Assembly (NCBI GenBank): GCA_013339895.1
Contig: JABACO010000010.1
Location: forward strand, 5,515,585 to 5,579,584
From: Ephydatia muelleri
Taxonomy: Eukaryota; Porifera; Demospongiae; Spongillida; Spongillidae
Direction: 5' to 3'
Length of the DNA stretch: 64,000 nucleotides
The notes under the pieces were generated by a model. The model did not search any database and was not told where the DNA came from. It saw nothing but the letters and a program-made list of their open reading frames with translations. Positions within the stretch are counted from its first letter, which is position 1. Each line of letters opens with the position of its first letter. This document shows positions 35,828-46,744 of this stretch, one piece after another. The position numbers and the translations under genes were made by a program.

Positions 35828-35888
35828 TGTACTATTCTTATATGTCAACCGACCACTGCCAATCACACGATGCACACTGATTTCAACA
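35828..35888 (-). repeat. LTR of element 1 (5' side, partial match)
   Basis: About 60 bases match the other LTR almost exactly and abut the primer-binding site. Beyond that the match is lost. Confidence 0.65.
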
Positions 35889-36264
35889 AAAATAACATGA
35901 TAAGCAAAGACACGTAACTTTCCAGGCCACACTCACACGCCAAAATTTGCCATCACGTGCAATGGCATACTCTAATTGGTGCACTTTTAAATTTGGTACA
36001 CAAATTATAAATAGTAAATAACAACGATAACTGTGTATAACAGCACTAACCAATTACAAGTAAGATTATCATGCATCAATTTCTTGAACTGGCATAAGAA
36101 ATCTTTAATGTTACTCTGCATTACAACATTTACAAGCCTGCATGAAATTTTAAAAACAATACCATACTTTCCATATCATTATGTACTGTATATCCATGCC
36201 AAATTGAACAGTAATGGTAAGAATGAAAATGGTACACCCGGCTTAACATTACAAAATAGTAATG

Positions 36265-36410
36265 ACATGCATTTGCACGTACATGTCCACACGCACACGG
36301 ACGTACACACTAGCTCATACACACAGATGTCCACGCACACGCATAAACGCACGACACACAGACAGACAGATGTCCACACACACATATACACACAGACAGC
36401 TAGATGCCCA
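36265..36410. repeat. ACAC/CACAGACAG microsatellite
   Basis: Imperfect CACACG, ACACAGATG and ACAGACAG repeats. The Thr/His-rich frames here are artefacts. Confidence 0.8.
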
Positions 36411-36975
36411 TCAGTATCTGCTAAATATGAAAGGCTTTTTTTTTCTGAGAAAGTAAGGTGGCTTCACAGTGTTTACAATGCGTTATATTCAAATTCAGAA
36501 ATTGCTTACATCCCCATGGCTCAGGAAGTGTTTTATGCAATTGACATATTTGGTGAACACTTGACATCAATGACTGTAAAATCCAAAGAAAATCACTCTC
36601 CTGTTGTTACTGCATATTGGCCTGCATCATGAGAGCAGAATGGCCCTATATATGAATTAAGTGCTGGAGCTATTCAGTACTTTTTTCCCATACCATTTCA
36701 ATCATAATGTCGTCTTATGGAACAGTGGAACCACAACAAATTTGGTCATCTATTTGCTCGTGTACATTGGTTTGAAAAGCATCCATGTCAGGAGGTATTC
36801 CTTATCCTCTTAAGGTTTTTGCCACCTTAACTAAAATCGGTGGATCATCTACATTTTTGTCTTTAAGCAGAATGATGTCCTGTTGTGCAGTGTGTGATAC
36901 AACTGTGAAGTTTTACTTTGGAACAGATCATGTACTATTGCTCTGTCCAACAAACCAAAAAAATACTCGTATGGA
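36410..36975 (+). pseudogene. decayed mobile-element-associated domain (IFGE...HWFEKHP type)
   Basis: Pieces in several frames follow a known order: VYNALYSNSEI, AIDIFGEHLTS, SPVVTAYWPAS, AGAIQYFFPIP, HLFARVHWFEKHP, GIPYPLKVFATLT and DHVLLLCP. Similar modules (VxIFGExLGSxxSRSxRSSxVLAxW then RWFxxHP then S-F-I-P-V-x-R) are common in sponge and cnidarian genomes within repetitive, element-linked proteins. This copy has several stops and frame changes. I recall the module but cannot name its superfamily. Confidence 0.4.
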
Positions 36976-36984
36976 TTGGCTATG

Positions 36985-37480
36985 TGATACGTAATCCATG
37001 TGCATGTGTGTGTGTGGTGATGTAAATATATGTTTTCTCATTCATGACATGGGGGGTAATAATGATTAGTTCTATGTCGACATAATTGTGATTCTGTATC
37101 GGCATCCACTTTTGCATTGCACTCGTTGGCCAATTGATTGGAATGTCACGTCCCGTGTAGAAAGAACTGTGCATCCAAGCCTGCATGCATATCTTACTAA
37201 ATGAATTAGTATGTGTATGCATGCATGTGTGTCAGAAGTATGTGCGAGTGTGCATGATGGGTTTGTGTAGTTTGTGCAAAGTGAATTTATAAGTTACATC
37301 GATCTGCATAGCTAGGTTTCGAATTTCGACTTCGGCATTGAGCGTGTCAAGTTCGGTTTGTACTGTCTGTCGCATGCAAGGTATAATTAAGTACTAAAGG
37401 CTAAGCACCGGCTCCTTAGTAATTAGATGCTTATTACCGCTTATACGAGAATTGATCACTTGCACACAAATATACACACA
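36985..37480. other. no gene recognised
   Basis: AT-rich, no supported feature. Confidence 0.4.
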
Positions 37481-37489
37481 AGAATATGT

Positions 37490-37680
37490 GAAACTTGAAT
37501 ATACACGGTGGTATGATATAAATATACTTACGGGCGTATATTTTTGTACACTTCGTTGTACTATATAAACGGTGACATATTTAACACTTGCGGATTCTTG
37601 AATATACGCCTTCTTATATAGTACTCAGGCGTATATTTTGCGTATTCCTCAAATATACGCAAAAATATACCGTAACGTAC
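37490..37680. repeat. cluster of AAATATACGC/GCGTATATTT motifs
   Basis: At least five copies of a 9-10 base motif (TGAATATACRC or its inverse GGCGTATATTT) lie within 190 bp in both orientations, near 37,498, 37,533, 37,603, 37,629 and 37,655. Such clusters occur as subterminal transposase-binding sites or as decayed foldbacks; no ends could be assigned. Confidence 0.5.
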
Positions 37681-37855
37681 AACTTACTTTTTGCACTGTG
37701 TGTAGCATTATACTGTTGCTTTATGTGAAGTAAGTAAATTGTCTACAATATGGCTGCATAGTTTCATAGCCAGACCCATACTTACATGATTATCACACTT
37801 ACAATTTAACATCTCAAACAGTCATATGATAATGCTCAATAGGTTGATAGATATA

Positions 37856-38631
37856 TGGAACGTTCTATACGAAAATGGGTCTTGTGGATTTCATTTTATA
37901 ACATAAAATGTAAATCGATATATCTTCCGAAATATTAACGCTATCGGGTTCCTATTTTTAACACAACATACCACACCATTACTATGTGTGATAATCCATT
38001 TAGGAGTCTTACACATGCGGGGTACCGACGTTTCAAGGTCCGATACCCCGTAGGGTTCAAAACGGCCACATCTTCAGGTAGGAGTGTCCAAATCGGTTCA
38101 AAATAGGTACCTATGTAGAAGGGTCCTACCGCTATTGATTTGTTCTGTTCGTTAATGTTTACTTTATCCGTTATGGAGATACAAGTGTGCAAAGAAATTG
38201 CATATTTCCCGGGCGTTACGCGCCATTAACGTATTACGAGGACGTCCTCGTAATACGTTAATGGCGCGTAACGCCCGGGAAATATGCAATTTCTTTGCAC
38301 ACTTGTATCTCCATAACGGATAAAGCAAAGATTAACGAACAGAACAAATCAATAGCGGTAGGACCTATCTACATAGGTACCTATTTTGAACCGATTTGGA
38401 CACTCCTACCTGAAGATGTGACCGTTTTGAACCCTAAGGGGTATCGGACCTTGTAACGTCGGTACCCCGCATGTGTAAGACATCAAAATGGAGTTTCACA
38501 CATAGTAATGGTGTGGTATGTTGTGTTAAAAATAGGAACCCGATAGCGTTAATATTTCGGAAGATATATAGATTTAAAATTTATGTTATAAAATAAAATC
38601 CACAAGACCCATTTTCGTATAGAACGTTCCA
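37856..38631. mobile_element. long-arm foldback element, copy 3 (best preserved)
   Basis: 776 bp made of two nearly identical inverted arms of about 385 bases meeting at GAGGACGTCCTC (38,238-38,249). The ends are TGGAACGTTCTATACG and its inverse. ATATA lies directly outside both ends (37,851-37,855 and 38,632-38,636), a likely 5-bp target duplication. Arm identity is very high, so this copy is recent or kept similar by gene conversion. It encodes no protein and must depend on an enzyme supplied elsewhere. Copies at 7.96 and 10.05 kb belong to the same family. Confidence 0.85.
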
Positions 38632-38639
38632 ATATAAAT

Positions 38640-39415
38640 ATATAAAATTAAATGTAAAATCTAAGGCGACTAGTCAATGGAATTTTTCAAGCAAGGGCAA
38701 GCCTTTAGCACCAGATATTTTATCAGCACCTCTCCATGCCCTCTGAGGCAAAAATGTGTTGTATAAATAATACAATTTTTTGTTCTCTCCATGGAATTTT
38801 CAAAATCAGAAGGCCATTTGTTCAGTGAAAGATATTTTATAACAAAATTTGCTTCCCTCTCTAATGCCCAAAGTAAAATTTGCTTTATGTACATCTGCAG
38901 CTTTGCTGTGTTTATTTTCTTTGTCCGACTTCAGTAGAGAACTGGATGGCAGCCACAGTATAGTTAGAGTGTGATGGGGCATCTGTGTCAATCACACAGA
39001 CATCAATATAAAGCCACACGCCTCAGAGAGGGTTATTAGCAGGCTTGTTGCATGCCCTATTGCACTACAGGTTCTCTTACGATGTCCTTGTACACTAAAG
39101 AAGCTAAATCAACAAGGACCTCATTGTGGCATTCGACCTTTCTTTTTGCAATCTAAGGCATGTTCACAGCTAAAGGTACCCCACAACCATCACAAGTAGC
39201 TGACAACCTTGCCAGTGGTTAACGATAATGCATTGTATAAGCATCATGGGGCTCATTTGAAAAAAGGTCAAACAGGTGGCAAGAGATTGGCATAGCTGTT
39301 AACTTTGAAAATGTTTTTAAACTCATTGACCTTTAAACAGCATGCATATGTGTGTGCTTTAGATACAGAGTATTCAGAAGTATGACAATTTTAGATTCAT
39401 CATCACACTTTGTTT
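38640..39415. other. no gene recognised
   Basis: AT-rich spacer between the foldback and the TTAA-flanked transposon. Confidence 0.4.
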
Positions 39416-40177
39416 TTTAACACCCATTCCATGAGAAACGAGTACACATTTGTTGGAAAATGCTAAGATGAAAAATAATCGGCTACAGTTAACGATGTGA
39501 ATTAACTTTATAGTTCAATACTTTAACCATCGGTTAACTGGAATTCGAAGTTGGATGTCTTTGCACACTTACGTTAATAATGCTACATCGTCGGAACTAC
39601 ATTCGATTTCTTAAATCTGCGATCGTTTCGGGCTTAAAGTACACTTTTTTCTAATGCGAACTCCATGCGAAACTACTACTGCAGTATTTTCTTGTAGTCT
39701 AATGATGTAGTTATACATCGCCAAATGTGACCCAACAAGTTGCCAATAGGTAGTTTTATACGTTACAAAAATGCTTGTGATTATTCATTAGTGATTAGTA
39801 TGCGGGACTTGCGGTTTCTAGAGCAAAGGGGTGGATCCGTGTCCTGTAGTACACGAGGGTGGTGGCCACTGTTTCACCGAGCTGCGCGCATAAGAAAGCA
39901 GCGTGTTTGCGTTGCAACTCAGGAATTTGCAGCGCTTGCTGCAAGTGTTTCAAACCTAAAGGTCGTCCAAAGAAGAGAACCACTCAGGAAGTGGTTCAAC
40001 TGCGCCGCAATACGAGTAGAGCTGTTCGACCTAAATCTTTTGTTGAACCTCCATCTGAATTCCTAGAACAAGAGCCAGTTGTGTCTGAAACCTTTGAAGT
40101 CGCGTCGAGGTGTAATATATTGGAAATCTATAAACGCATGGGTATGGAGGACGCCTATGGTGACATAGATAACCTAC

Positions 40178-40303
40178 TAGTCTCGTACCCAGACCCACAT
40201 CGCAGCTGCGGATGGATTACATCACCGCTACGCGAATAATACTATTCGCGTAGCGGTGATGTAATCCATCCGCAGCTGCGATGTGGGTCTGGGTACGAGA
40301 CTA
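40178..40303. mobile_element. 126-bp perfect palindromic MITE inside the transposase gene
   Basis: Each end is TAGTCTCGTACCCAGACCC, and the two arms (about 61 bases each) are perfect inverse copies. ATAACCTAC lies on both sides (40,169-40,177 and 40,304-40,312), a 9-bp target duplication as made by Mutator-type elements. Perfect arms mean a very recent insertion or a recently converted hairpin. A second copy is at 52,495-52,581 and a half-copy at 14,521. Confidence 0.9.
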
Positions 40304-41984
40304 ATAACCTACCATCGTTGAAGGTTCGTAAGGCTCTGAGTGAAAAGGATGCAATTGATGACAAAGCATTTAAAACTATCGAAAGAGTATTCAGGAAAGG
40401 CGTAGTTGGTATAATGAAGCTGCTGCTTCCATCGTTGAAGTTACCTGAAGTAGCCACTATAAAACAACTGTTCAAAATTGTAGAAGAACCTGATGCAAGT
40501 AAGAGTGAGAAAGACTTTCCATCCATTTCAATTGAAAACCCATTAGAGAAGTTGCATGCAGTTGCAAAAAGCATTGTCTTGTCAGCAAAGCACTGTACAC
40601 CAAGTACATCAGTTGCAGCTCGTCGTCTCCTTGCACACCTGAGTACATTACCATTTTTTTATGTGCAGCAGTTGATGTCTGATGATGGGACAAAACATTC
40701 TGATGGTCACTTGAGATCCTTAATATTTCAAGCCAAAGTGGATGCTGCTTATCTTCATCGTGGCCTTGAACTAGTACCAACTGTTATTACTCGACACAAG
40801 TTAAGCAGTGAAGTGGTGAAACTTGCTGTTGATACTATTTATTCCTACAACAACATCTCAAGGCTTGCATGGCTACCAAAGAAGAAACGATCTTTGTCAT
40901 TGTTGAAGAAAATGAGCATAGATAATGTTGCAATCATGAAATCTCTCGTGTTAAAACGAGATGTGTCCGAAATCTACCAAGAGTATGTCATAAAACACAG
41001 TGCTCAATTTCCAAATACACCGGCTATGAAAAAGTCCCTCTTTTACACTATCACAAAAGTTATTACAGGGGGAAGTAAGAAACAACAAATTAGAGCTGGA
41101 GTCGACTACATAAAAGTCAATTATCACACAGATAATTACCAATTGGTGGACAAAGTCATTGACATTGTTGCACCAGCCTCTGATGCTGACCAAACAGTGA
41201 GGGAACAGCTGTATCTGCAGAGATCAACAGTGTTTACATTTTTATCATACACATATGCACACCATGTTCTGGATGGTGTAAGACATCAATGTGAACCAAC
41301 ATTTGAGGAGTTAAAACAAAGCAAACACACCGCAAATGAGCATGAGATGAATGTCCGTCACCTGTACCATAGTATTTTACAACTAGTTGATGATCTGAAT
41401 GATCAATCCAATTCAAAACACCAGCAAATAATCGAATTGTTAAAGAATCAGCTAGAAATCTGCAAAACTATCAATGGCTACATTGCACCTGATGATAAAA
41501 CTGCTACATGTACATCTCACTTACCCCAATTACCTTAGACCTTGTGAAAGGTCGCAGCCCACGTATCAAGAACTGCAGTAACTCATGTGGTAAACTGGAA
41601 TGTGAAGCTTGCCGTTGCCCATTTCTGTTTTATGATCAGCTAAGATGGGCTGCACTGGAGAAAATCAAAGATGTTTGTTTACTTTCTGATGTACTCGTCA
41701 CAATACATCAATGTGAAAGACGCACGTTCAGATATATGTCCCATGTTGTGCATGATGTGCAACAACAGTATCTAATGAAACAGGCTAGAAGCAATATGAC
41801 AGCAGATACAGCATACATCATTTTTGACTTCAAGCAGAAATTTTGGGCTCGAGGTTTCCGAGAAGGAGGTGATGCTTACTATGGAAAAAAAGGTATGCTA
41901 TGGTTCGGAATGGGTGCATATGTGAAACAACCAGACTTAAGTTTGGATAAGGATGCAGCCCACGATGAGTTACCCAAAAACCAA

Positions 41985-42475
41985 GAGGTTGAAGAAGAGC
42001 TTGAAGAAGAGCTTGAAGATGATCTTGAAGAAGAGCTTGAAGAAGAGGTTGAAGAAGAGCTTGAAGAAGAGCTTGAAGATGAGCTTGAAGAAGAGCTTGA
42101 AGAAGAGCTTGAAGAAGAGCTTGAAGAAGAGCTTGAAGATGAGCTTGAAGAAGAGCTTGAAGAAGAGCTTGAAGAAGAGCTTGAAGAAGAGCTTGAAGAA
42201 GAGCTTGAAGAAGAGCTTGAAGATGAGCTTGAAGAAGAGCTTGAAGAAGAGCTTGAAGAAGAGCTTGAAGAAGAGCTTGAAGAAGAGCTTGAAGAAGAGC
42301 TTGAAGAAGAGCTTGAAGAAGAGCTTGAAGAAGAGCTTGAAGAAGAGCTTGAAGAAGAGCTTGAAGAAGAGCTTGAAGAGAGCTTGAAGAAGACCATGAA
42401 GAAGAGCTTGAAGATGAGCTTGAAGAAGAGCTTGAAGAAGACCTTGAAGAAGAGCTTGAAAAAGAGCTTGAAGAT
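41985..42475 (+). repeat. 12-bp coding minisatellite, (Glu-Glu-Glu-Leu)n, about 40 units
   Basis: The unit GAAGAAGAGCTT repeats about 40 times with occasional GAAGATGAGCTT variants that change Glu to Asp. One unit near 42,378 is short by a base, which shifts the frame. The encoded peptide is strongly acidic and would form a helix with Leu every fourth residue. The same DNA reads Lys-Lys-Ser-Leu in another frame and poly-Ser or Leu-Leu-Gln-Ala on the other strand, all open. Confidence 0.95.
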
Positions 42476-44575
42476 GATGAAATTTCTGGATCAGCAGAGT
42501 TTGAGGCAGAATGGGATGAAGAGTGTAGTGAAGAAATGTGTGAAATGGATGCAGCCAAAAATGATACATCTTTGGAGGATGGTTCTGGTTTAGAGACAGG
42601 CGAAAAATCAATGCATCTTCACTTTGTGGACTGCATTGTGCTTGATGATGAAAAGAGTGATGCTTTTATCGCCATTTCATGTATTGAAGCTGGATTAAGA
42701 GCAATCAAACATCATTACCCTCACCTAAAGTATGTAATTTTCCAAAGTGATAATGCCAAAAATTTTGCTGGCAAAGTTACCAAGATGTACTTACATCAAG
42801 CTGCTATTGCATGTGGCATGACACTTGTTGCATATTACCACAATGAAGCTGCAGCTGGAAAAGATGTATGCGATTCACATTTTGCTCACCAACAGTTGAG
42901 AGTTGACACCTATATTGCGGAAGGAGAGTGGGGAAGAAAAGTGTCAACTCCAAAGCAACTTGCTGTTGCTCTAAGCACGAAATGTGTTAAGAATACAACT
43001 GTCCTTCTAGTGAAACCAAAGCATGCATTCATGAAAATAAAACTACCCCAAATCAAAGGCATTTCAACCTATTTGGCTGCTCATTATGACCATCATTCTG
43101 AAACCCCTCAAGTTTCATTTTTTCACAACCTTGGACAGTCTATTCCCTCTTACATAAAAAAGCTGATTCCTGCTTCATTTGATTCCTATGATCAAGACCC
43201 ATTTGGAAATCCAGGAGTAAACTTTAGTGGTTGTAGAGTACAATTTCACAATATGGATTCTGAGAATGATGCCTCTAAGGCTCGCCGTACATACATTGCT
43301 AAACCAGTTAAGAAGAGTAAACGGCAACAAGCCAAGGAGAAGTCAGAATCCATTAAGGCAGAAGCTATGAAAGATGTATGCAGTATTTACCGACAATGTA
43401 CACATTGCCAATGCCACTTTAAGAGTGCTCTTGGCAGAGAGAGGCACAAATGTAAAGGTCCCCCCATGCAATGCAGGGGTGTTTCTATGGCTGTTCGCTA
43501 TGCTAATGAAGTACTAAGCATTAGAGACTTCACAGTAGATGGGCAGGCAAGAGCAATGATAACCTCAATTACAAATCCTGGAACTTCAACGTATGCATCG
43601 TTTGAGGTAAATTTCATTGCTGGTTGGGCACACTGTCGGAAGAACCAACACCCTGAGCTCAGCACAAGAGTACAGGACTTCATTGCACAGTGCTGGCACA
43701 CTGGTGAAGAAAGCATTGTTGAAGGGTCTGCTGTGAAAAGTCGCCTTAAAGTATCTGCTGAGGCTGTGCAAGCCAAACTTGCTTCACAGTATACAGATGG
43801 ACTGCTGTTGCTTTCTGAAGTCCCTGTGGTCAGTCAAATTCGAGCAGTGTACCAAAAGATTGGACAACACAAACATCCAGAGCATGAATCGAGGAAGCGG
43901 AGTAGAATCATTAGAAATGAGAGCCTTCGCCCAAAGCGGTCAAAGGTTACTTTACAAATGGATGAGATTGACTGGGCTGCAGAGGATCTTAGTCATCTCA
44001 AGCTTACACAGCTTCGGTGTTACTTGAAAGAGCACAATTTGAAGATATCTGGCAATAAGAAGAATTTGATTAAGAGGATAAAAGACTTCCAAATGCTTGG
44101 ACACTTAGTATAATGTAAAGTTCATTGTCTTGGTTTATGAGCAACGCGTATATGTAATATGTATCTTAGGCACACGCGCATGCATGCCTAACGGTATTCA
44201 CGGGGATCGGTAAGTGCGATGCGACACCAAACGTTAAACACCATAGCTAGGAGTATTGTAATGAGTAAAAGACTACACCAAAGTGATATATAACACACCA
44301 CAATGAAATGATATGCTTTAATTCACATCGAGTACACTCAGAAAAAAAGTGCACTTTTTCGTCCACTCCGCAAGACCACTTAGCTTTCGGAGACTGCAGA
44401 CGGCGATCCAAAAACCTATAAAATAAAAGAAAAATGCACAGATAGTTCAAAATCATTGCAAAATGTGACAGTTATATTTATAAGTCATGCGCTTTATCAC
44501 CGACACATTTTCACCTAATGGTAATTCCAAAAAAACCGCTTAAAAAGCACCCGTTTCTCATGGAACGGGTGTTAA

Positions 44576-45180
44576 TATAGCCCCTGCCATTTGGTCTCTG
44601 TGCTTCAAGAAACAGAATAATTGACTTCCCATCCTATATAGCTAGTGCCAATGTCAGATAACAGTATCTATAGATACTAAACATGGATAGGGATGAAACT
44701 TTGCATGGACCTTGGCCTCATTTCCAATGCAAGTGGTTTTATTCACGTGGCCATACTTGGGACAAGGTTACATAGTTTTGTAAACCAGTCTTGCAAATTT
44801 GATAAATTGGCTGCACAGTAGTCTGATACAGTTTGTACCCGATTTGACAGTGCCTGTTCAAGTAGCATTATTGCATTCATATACAGCTAGTAACATTGCC
44901 TGCCCAACACTTTTTTTGCCAAGCAGCATATCAGTCCTGGAGTTCCCATGTGCAACAAGTGTTGTGTAGCCACAATAGGGACTACAGAATCAATGTTATA
45001 ATGATATGGAAGCGCTAAATTTAGCAAAAGAAATTGAAGTTGAAGAAAAGCCTTAATCTGCTAACCATCATATTAATCGATCAATCTTGCCTGCATGACA
45101 TTTAGGAGATTATTTTTAATTCATATTTTCGAAATGATAAGGAAATTTGTGTTCATGATGTTTCGTTTCTGTGCACACTA
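44576..45180. other. no exon recognised upstream of the Ig gene
   Basis: AT-rich. It probably belongs to the intron preceding the Ig exon, since that exon begins at a 3' splice site. Confidence 0.4.
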
Positions 45181-45183
45181 CAG

Positions 45184-46738
45184 ATGCCAGTGTTATCATT
45201 TCACCATCCCATGACTACACAACATTTGAGAACAATGGATCAAACTTTCTATTCAACTGCTCTGGAAATGGAAAATTTCTTCTGTGGACAGTGGATGCGC
45301 AAAAAAATGGCTCATCAAAAGAAATACAATACACACCATTCATCGTATCAGCAGATGGACTTATTGTGTCCTCTCAGCTCACTGTTCTAACCACCAAAGC
45401 TAACAACAACATTACAGTCATCTGTACAGTGCAGGATTCATTATTTAATCACCAGTCAAGTAATCCTGTGAAACTTTATCTTCAAGGTACTGTGTTGATG
45501 TAAATTAATCTTGTAATCAGGATTAGTGGTAGGTGGTCCAATTTAGGGAAATATCCAACACAAAGTGCATGTAATTAATATACTGCCTATTTCGCAATAT
45601 GGTCATTATAGTATATATATAGTATGAGAAGTGTCTCTCATTCACATGTAGGCATACTGCAAGCACCAAAGCAGTTTAAAATCAATGCATCAAACAGTAC
45701 TGTGAATATTTCCTGGATAGTGCCGGATTCTCTTCAAGTGTCAACCCCTCCCACGATTTCCCATTATGTTCTAAGTAACAATCTAACAAATGACATAAAG
45801 ACATTCAATAATCCAACTACATGCAAACCTTTGTTATCTTGTAACTACTCACTGGATTTAATGGATCCATTTTTCATAAGTGTTGGATCTCTAAATGCAA
45901 CCATCTGGGACTATAATGGTACAATTATTTTTACATTCTTTGCTGTCAATGGAGCTGGAAATGGGAACTCAGCTACACATGTGTATCGAAGGAAGACAAC
46001 AGGTTAGGAAATTCTATGTGAGCTTGAGCTGTACTACACTATATGCTGAGTTGTCTACTTGCCTAAATGATTGTATTATTGCACAATAATGGATTCAACA
46101 ATGAGTCTATTGTATCATAATTAGAGTACACATCCATAAATGTACTTTCTTCAGGTGATGTAAATCATCCAAGCCAATCAGTTCCATCAGCACAAAATGT
46201 GCCATGCATTACAACTGCCGGCTCCAATTCTGCTGTCACCACACCCATCAATGGTGAGTTTTTATTTTCATCTTGATGAACTCTAGTTTAAACTTTTATT
46301 TTCCAGTAGTTACAGCAGTTGTTGTAGTAGCAGTGGGTATTCTGCTATGCATATCAGTACCAATGTTGGTTATATTTGTGCAATGTGTCAGGAAGCAAAA
46401 GAGTAAGTCAAAGATATTGCAGTACTGTATGCGTATTTTAGAGTATGTACCTACACCGTGTGTATCTTAATGAAGGTTCTCCAATTGCAACCATTGATAC
46501 TACATGTGCTATAAATAATGAATATGTTACACAATCAACATTTGTTACGCAGTAAGTTGTCCATTAAACATATTCCATTCTATATTAAAGGGTTTTTTAT
46601 ACCAAGGGTCGACGATCCATATTTTGTTCATGTGCCACAACACCTGCATCGAAGCAGAACAAATAATCTAAACAGTCAAAATATATCACAGCTAAATGTA
46701 GAGTTCTCCCATTCTGATGCAAAGATGACACCTATGAG
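45184..46738 (+). CDS. Ig-FN3 single-pass membrane receptor-like protein (partial, six exons)
   Basis: Exons 45,184-45,486, 45,652-46,002, 46,155-46,253, 46,307-46,402, 46,476-46,551 and 46,607-46,738 all have AG/GT borders. All joins keep frame: four phase-1 joins, then phase 2. Exon 1 is an Ig-like domain (FLFNCSGNGKFLLWT, later ITVICTV). Exon 2 is an FN3 domain (VNISWIVPDS, FTFFAVNGAGNGNSA). Exon 3 is a Ser/Thr-rich stalk, exon 4 a transmembrane helix (AVVVVAVGILLCISVPMLVI) followed by basic QCVRKQK, and exons 5-6 are cytoplasmic with no kinase or phosphatase domain seen. Many N-x-S/T sites (NNITV, NCSG, NSTVN, NLTN) fit an extracellular, glycosylated part. The 5' end (signal peptide) and 3' end are missing: exon 6 ends at GTAAGG and no further exon was recognised. 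It could be an adhesion or immune-type receptor; the ligand is unknown. Confidence 0.75.
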
Positions 46739-46744
46739 GTAAGG

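Larger units (their letters stand above)
31626..35888 (-). mobile_element. Ty3/Gypsy LTR retrotransposon fossil (element 1)
   Basis: A minus-strand LTR element of about 4.3 kb. Parts in order from high coordinates: LTR fragment and primer-binding site (TGGTGTCAGAAGTGGG), gag-like region with a zinc knuckle (about 35.1-35.8 kb), protease (about 34.8-35.0 kb), reverse transcriptase (about 34.0-34.6 kb), RNase H (about 33.2-33.8 kb) and integrase (about 32.0-33.1 kb). A purine-rich tract and the second LTR follow. The part order, with integrase last, places it in Ty3/Gypsy. The element is broken, with a small number of breaks, and one end is incomplete. Near-identity of the shared LTR parts suggests a fairly young insertion. 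A short inverted copy of the LTR/primer-site junction lies inside the element. Confidence 0.85.
39859..44113 (+). pseudogene. transposase of the TTAA-flanked element, with acidic repeat and SAP domain
   Basis: The N-terminus has a Cys/His cluster (CAHKKAACLRCNSGICSACC) followed by a basic KGRPKKR. A long helical region (40,318-41,530) precedes a second Cys cluster (NSCGKLECEACRCPFLF). The likely catalytic part has AYIIFDFKQKFW (first Asp), VIFQSDNAKNFAGK (second Asp) and HNEAAAGKDVCDSHFAHQQ with downstream acidic residues. A C2H2-like motif (CTHCQCHFKSALGRERHKC) follows, and the protein ends in a SAP DNA-binding motif (LRCYLKEHNLKISGNK). Between the first and second Asp lies the Glu-Glu-Glu-Leu repeat. 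Breaks: the MITE at 40,178 brings a TAA, and frame changes lie near 41,515 and within the repeat near 42,378. Pieces total roughly 1,300 residues. Domain roles are inferred from motif order. Confidence 0.65.
39421..44571 (+). mobile_element. complete TTAA-flanked DDE-type DNA transposon
   Basis: The ends are inverted repeats, CACCCRTTCCATGAGAAACG on both sides with one variable base, each bordered outward by TTAA (39,417-39,420 and 44,572-44,575). The element is 5,151 bp. TTAA targets are used by the piggyBac, Kolobok and Sola3 superfamilies. The transposase has none of the piggyBac features I can recognise, so Kolobok- or Sola3-like or an unnamed group is more likely. It carries one long transposase gene, broken by a nested MITE and two frame changes. 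Confidence 0.85.

Noticed and set aside
41830-42611. Long minus-strand frames reading poly-Ser, Leu-Leu-Gln-Ala and Leu-Phe-Phe-Lys
   Set aside because: They are the antisense of the 12-base coding repeat. No motif or splice context supports them.
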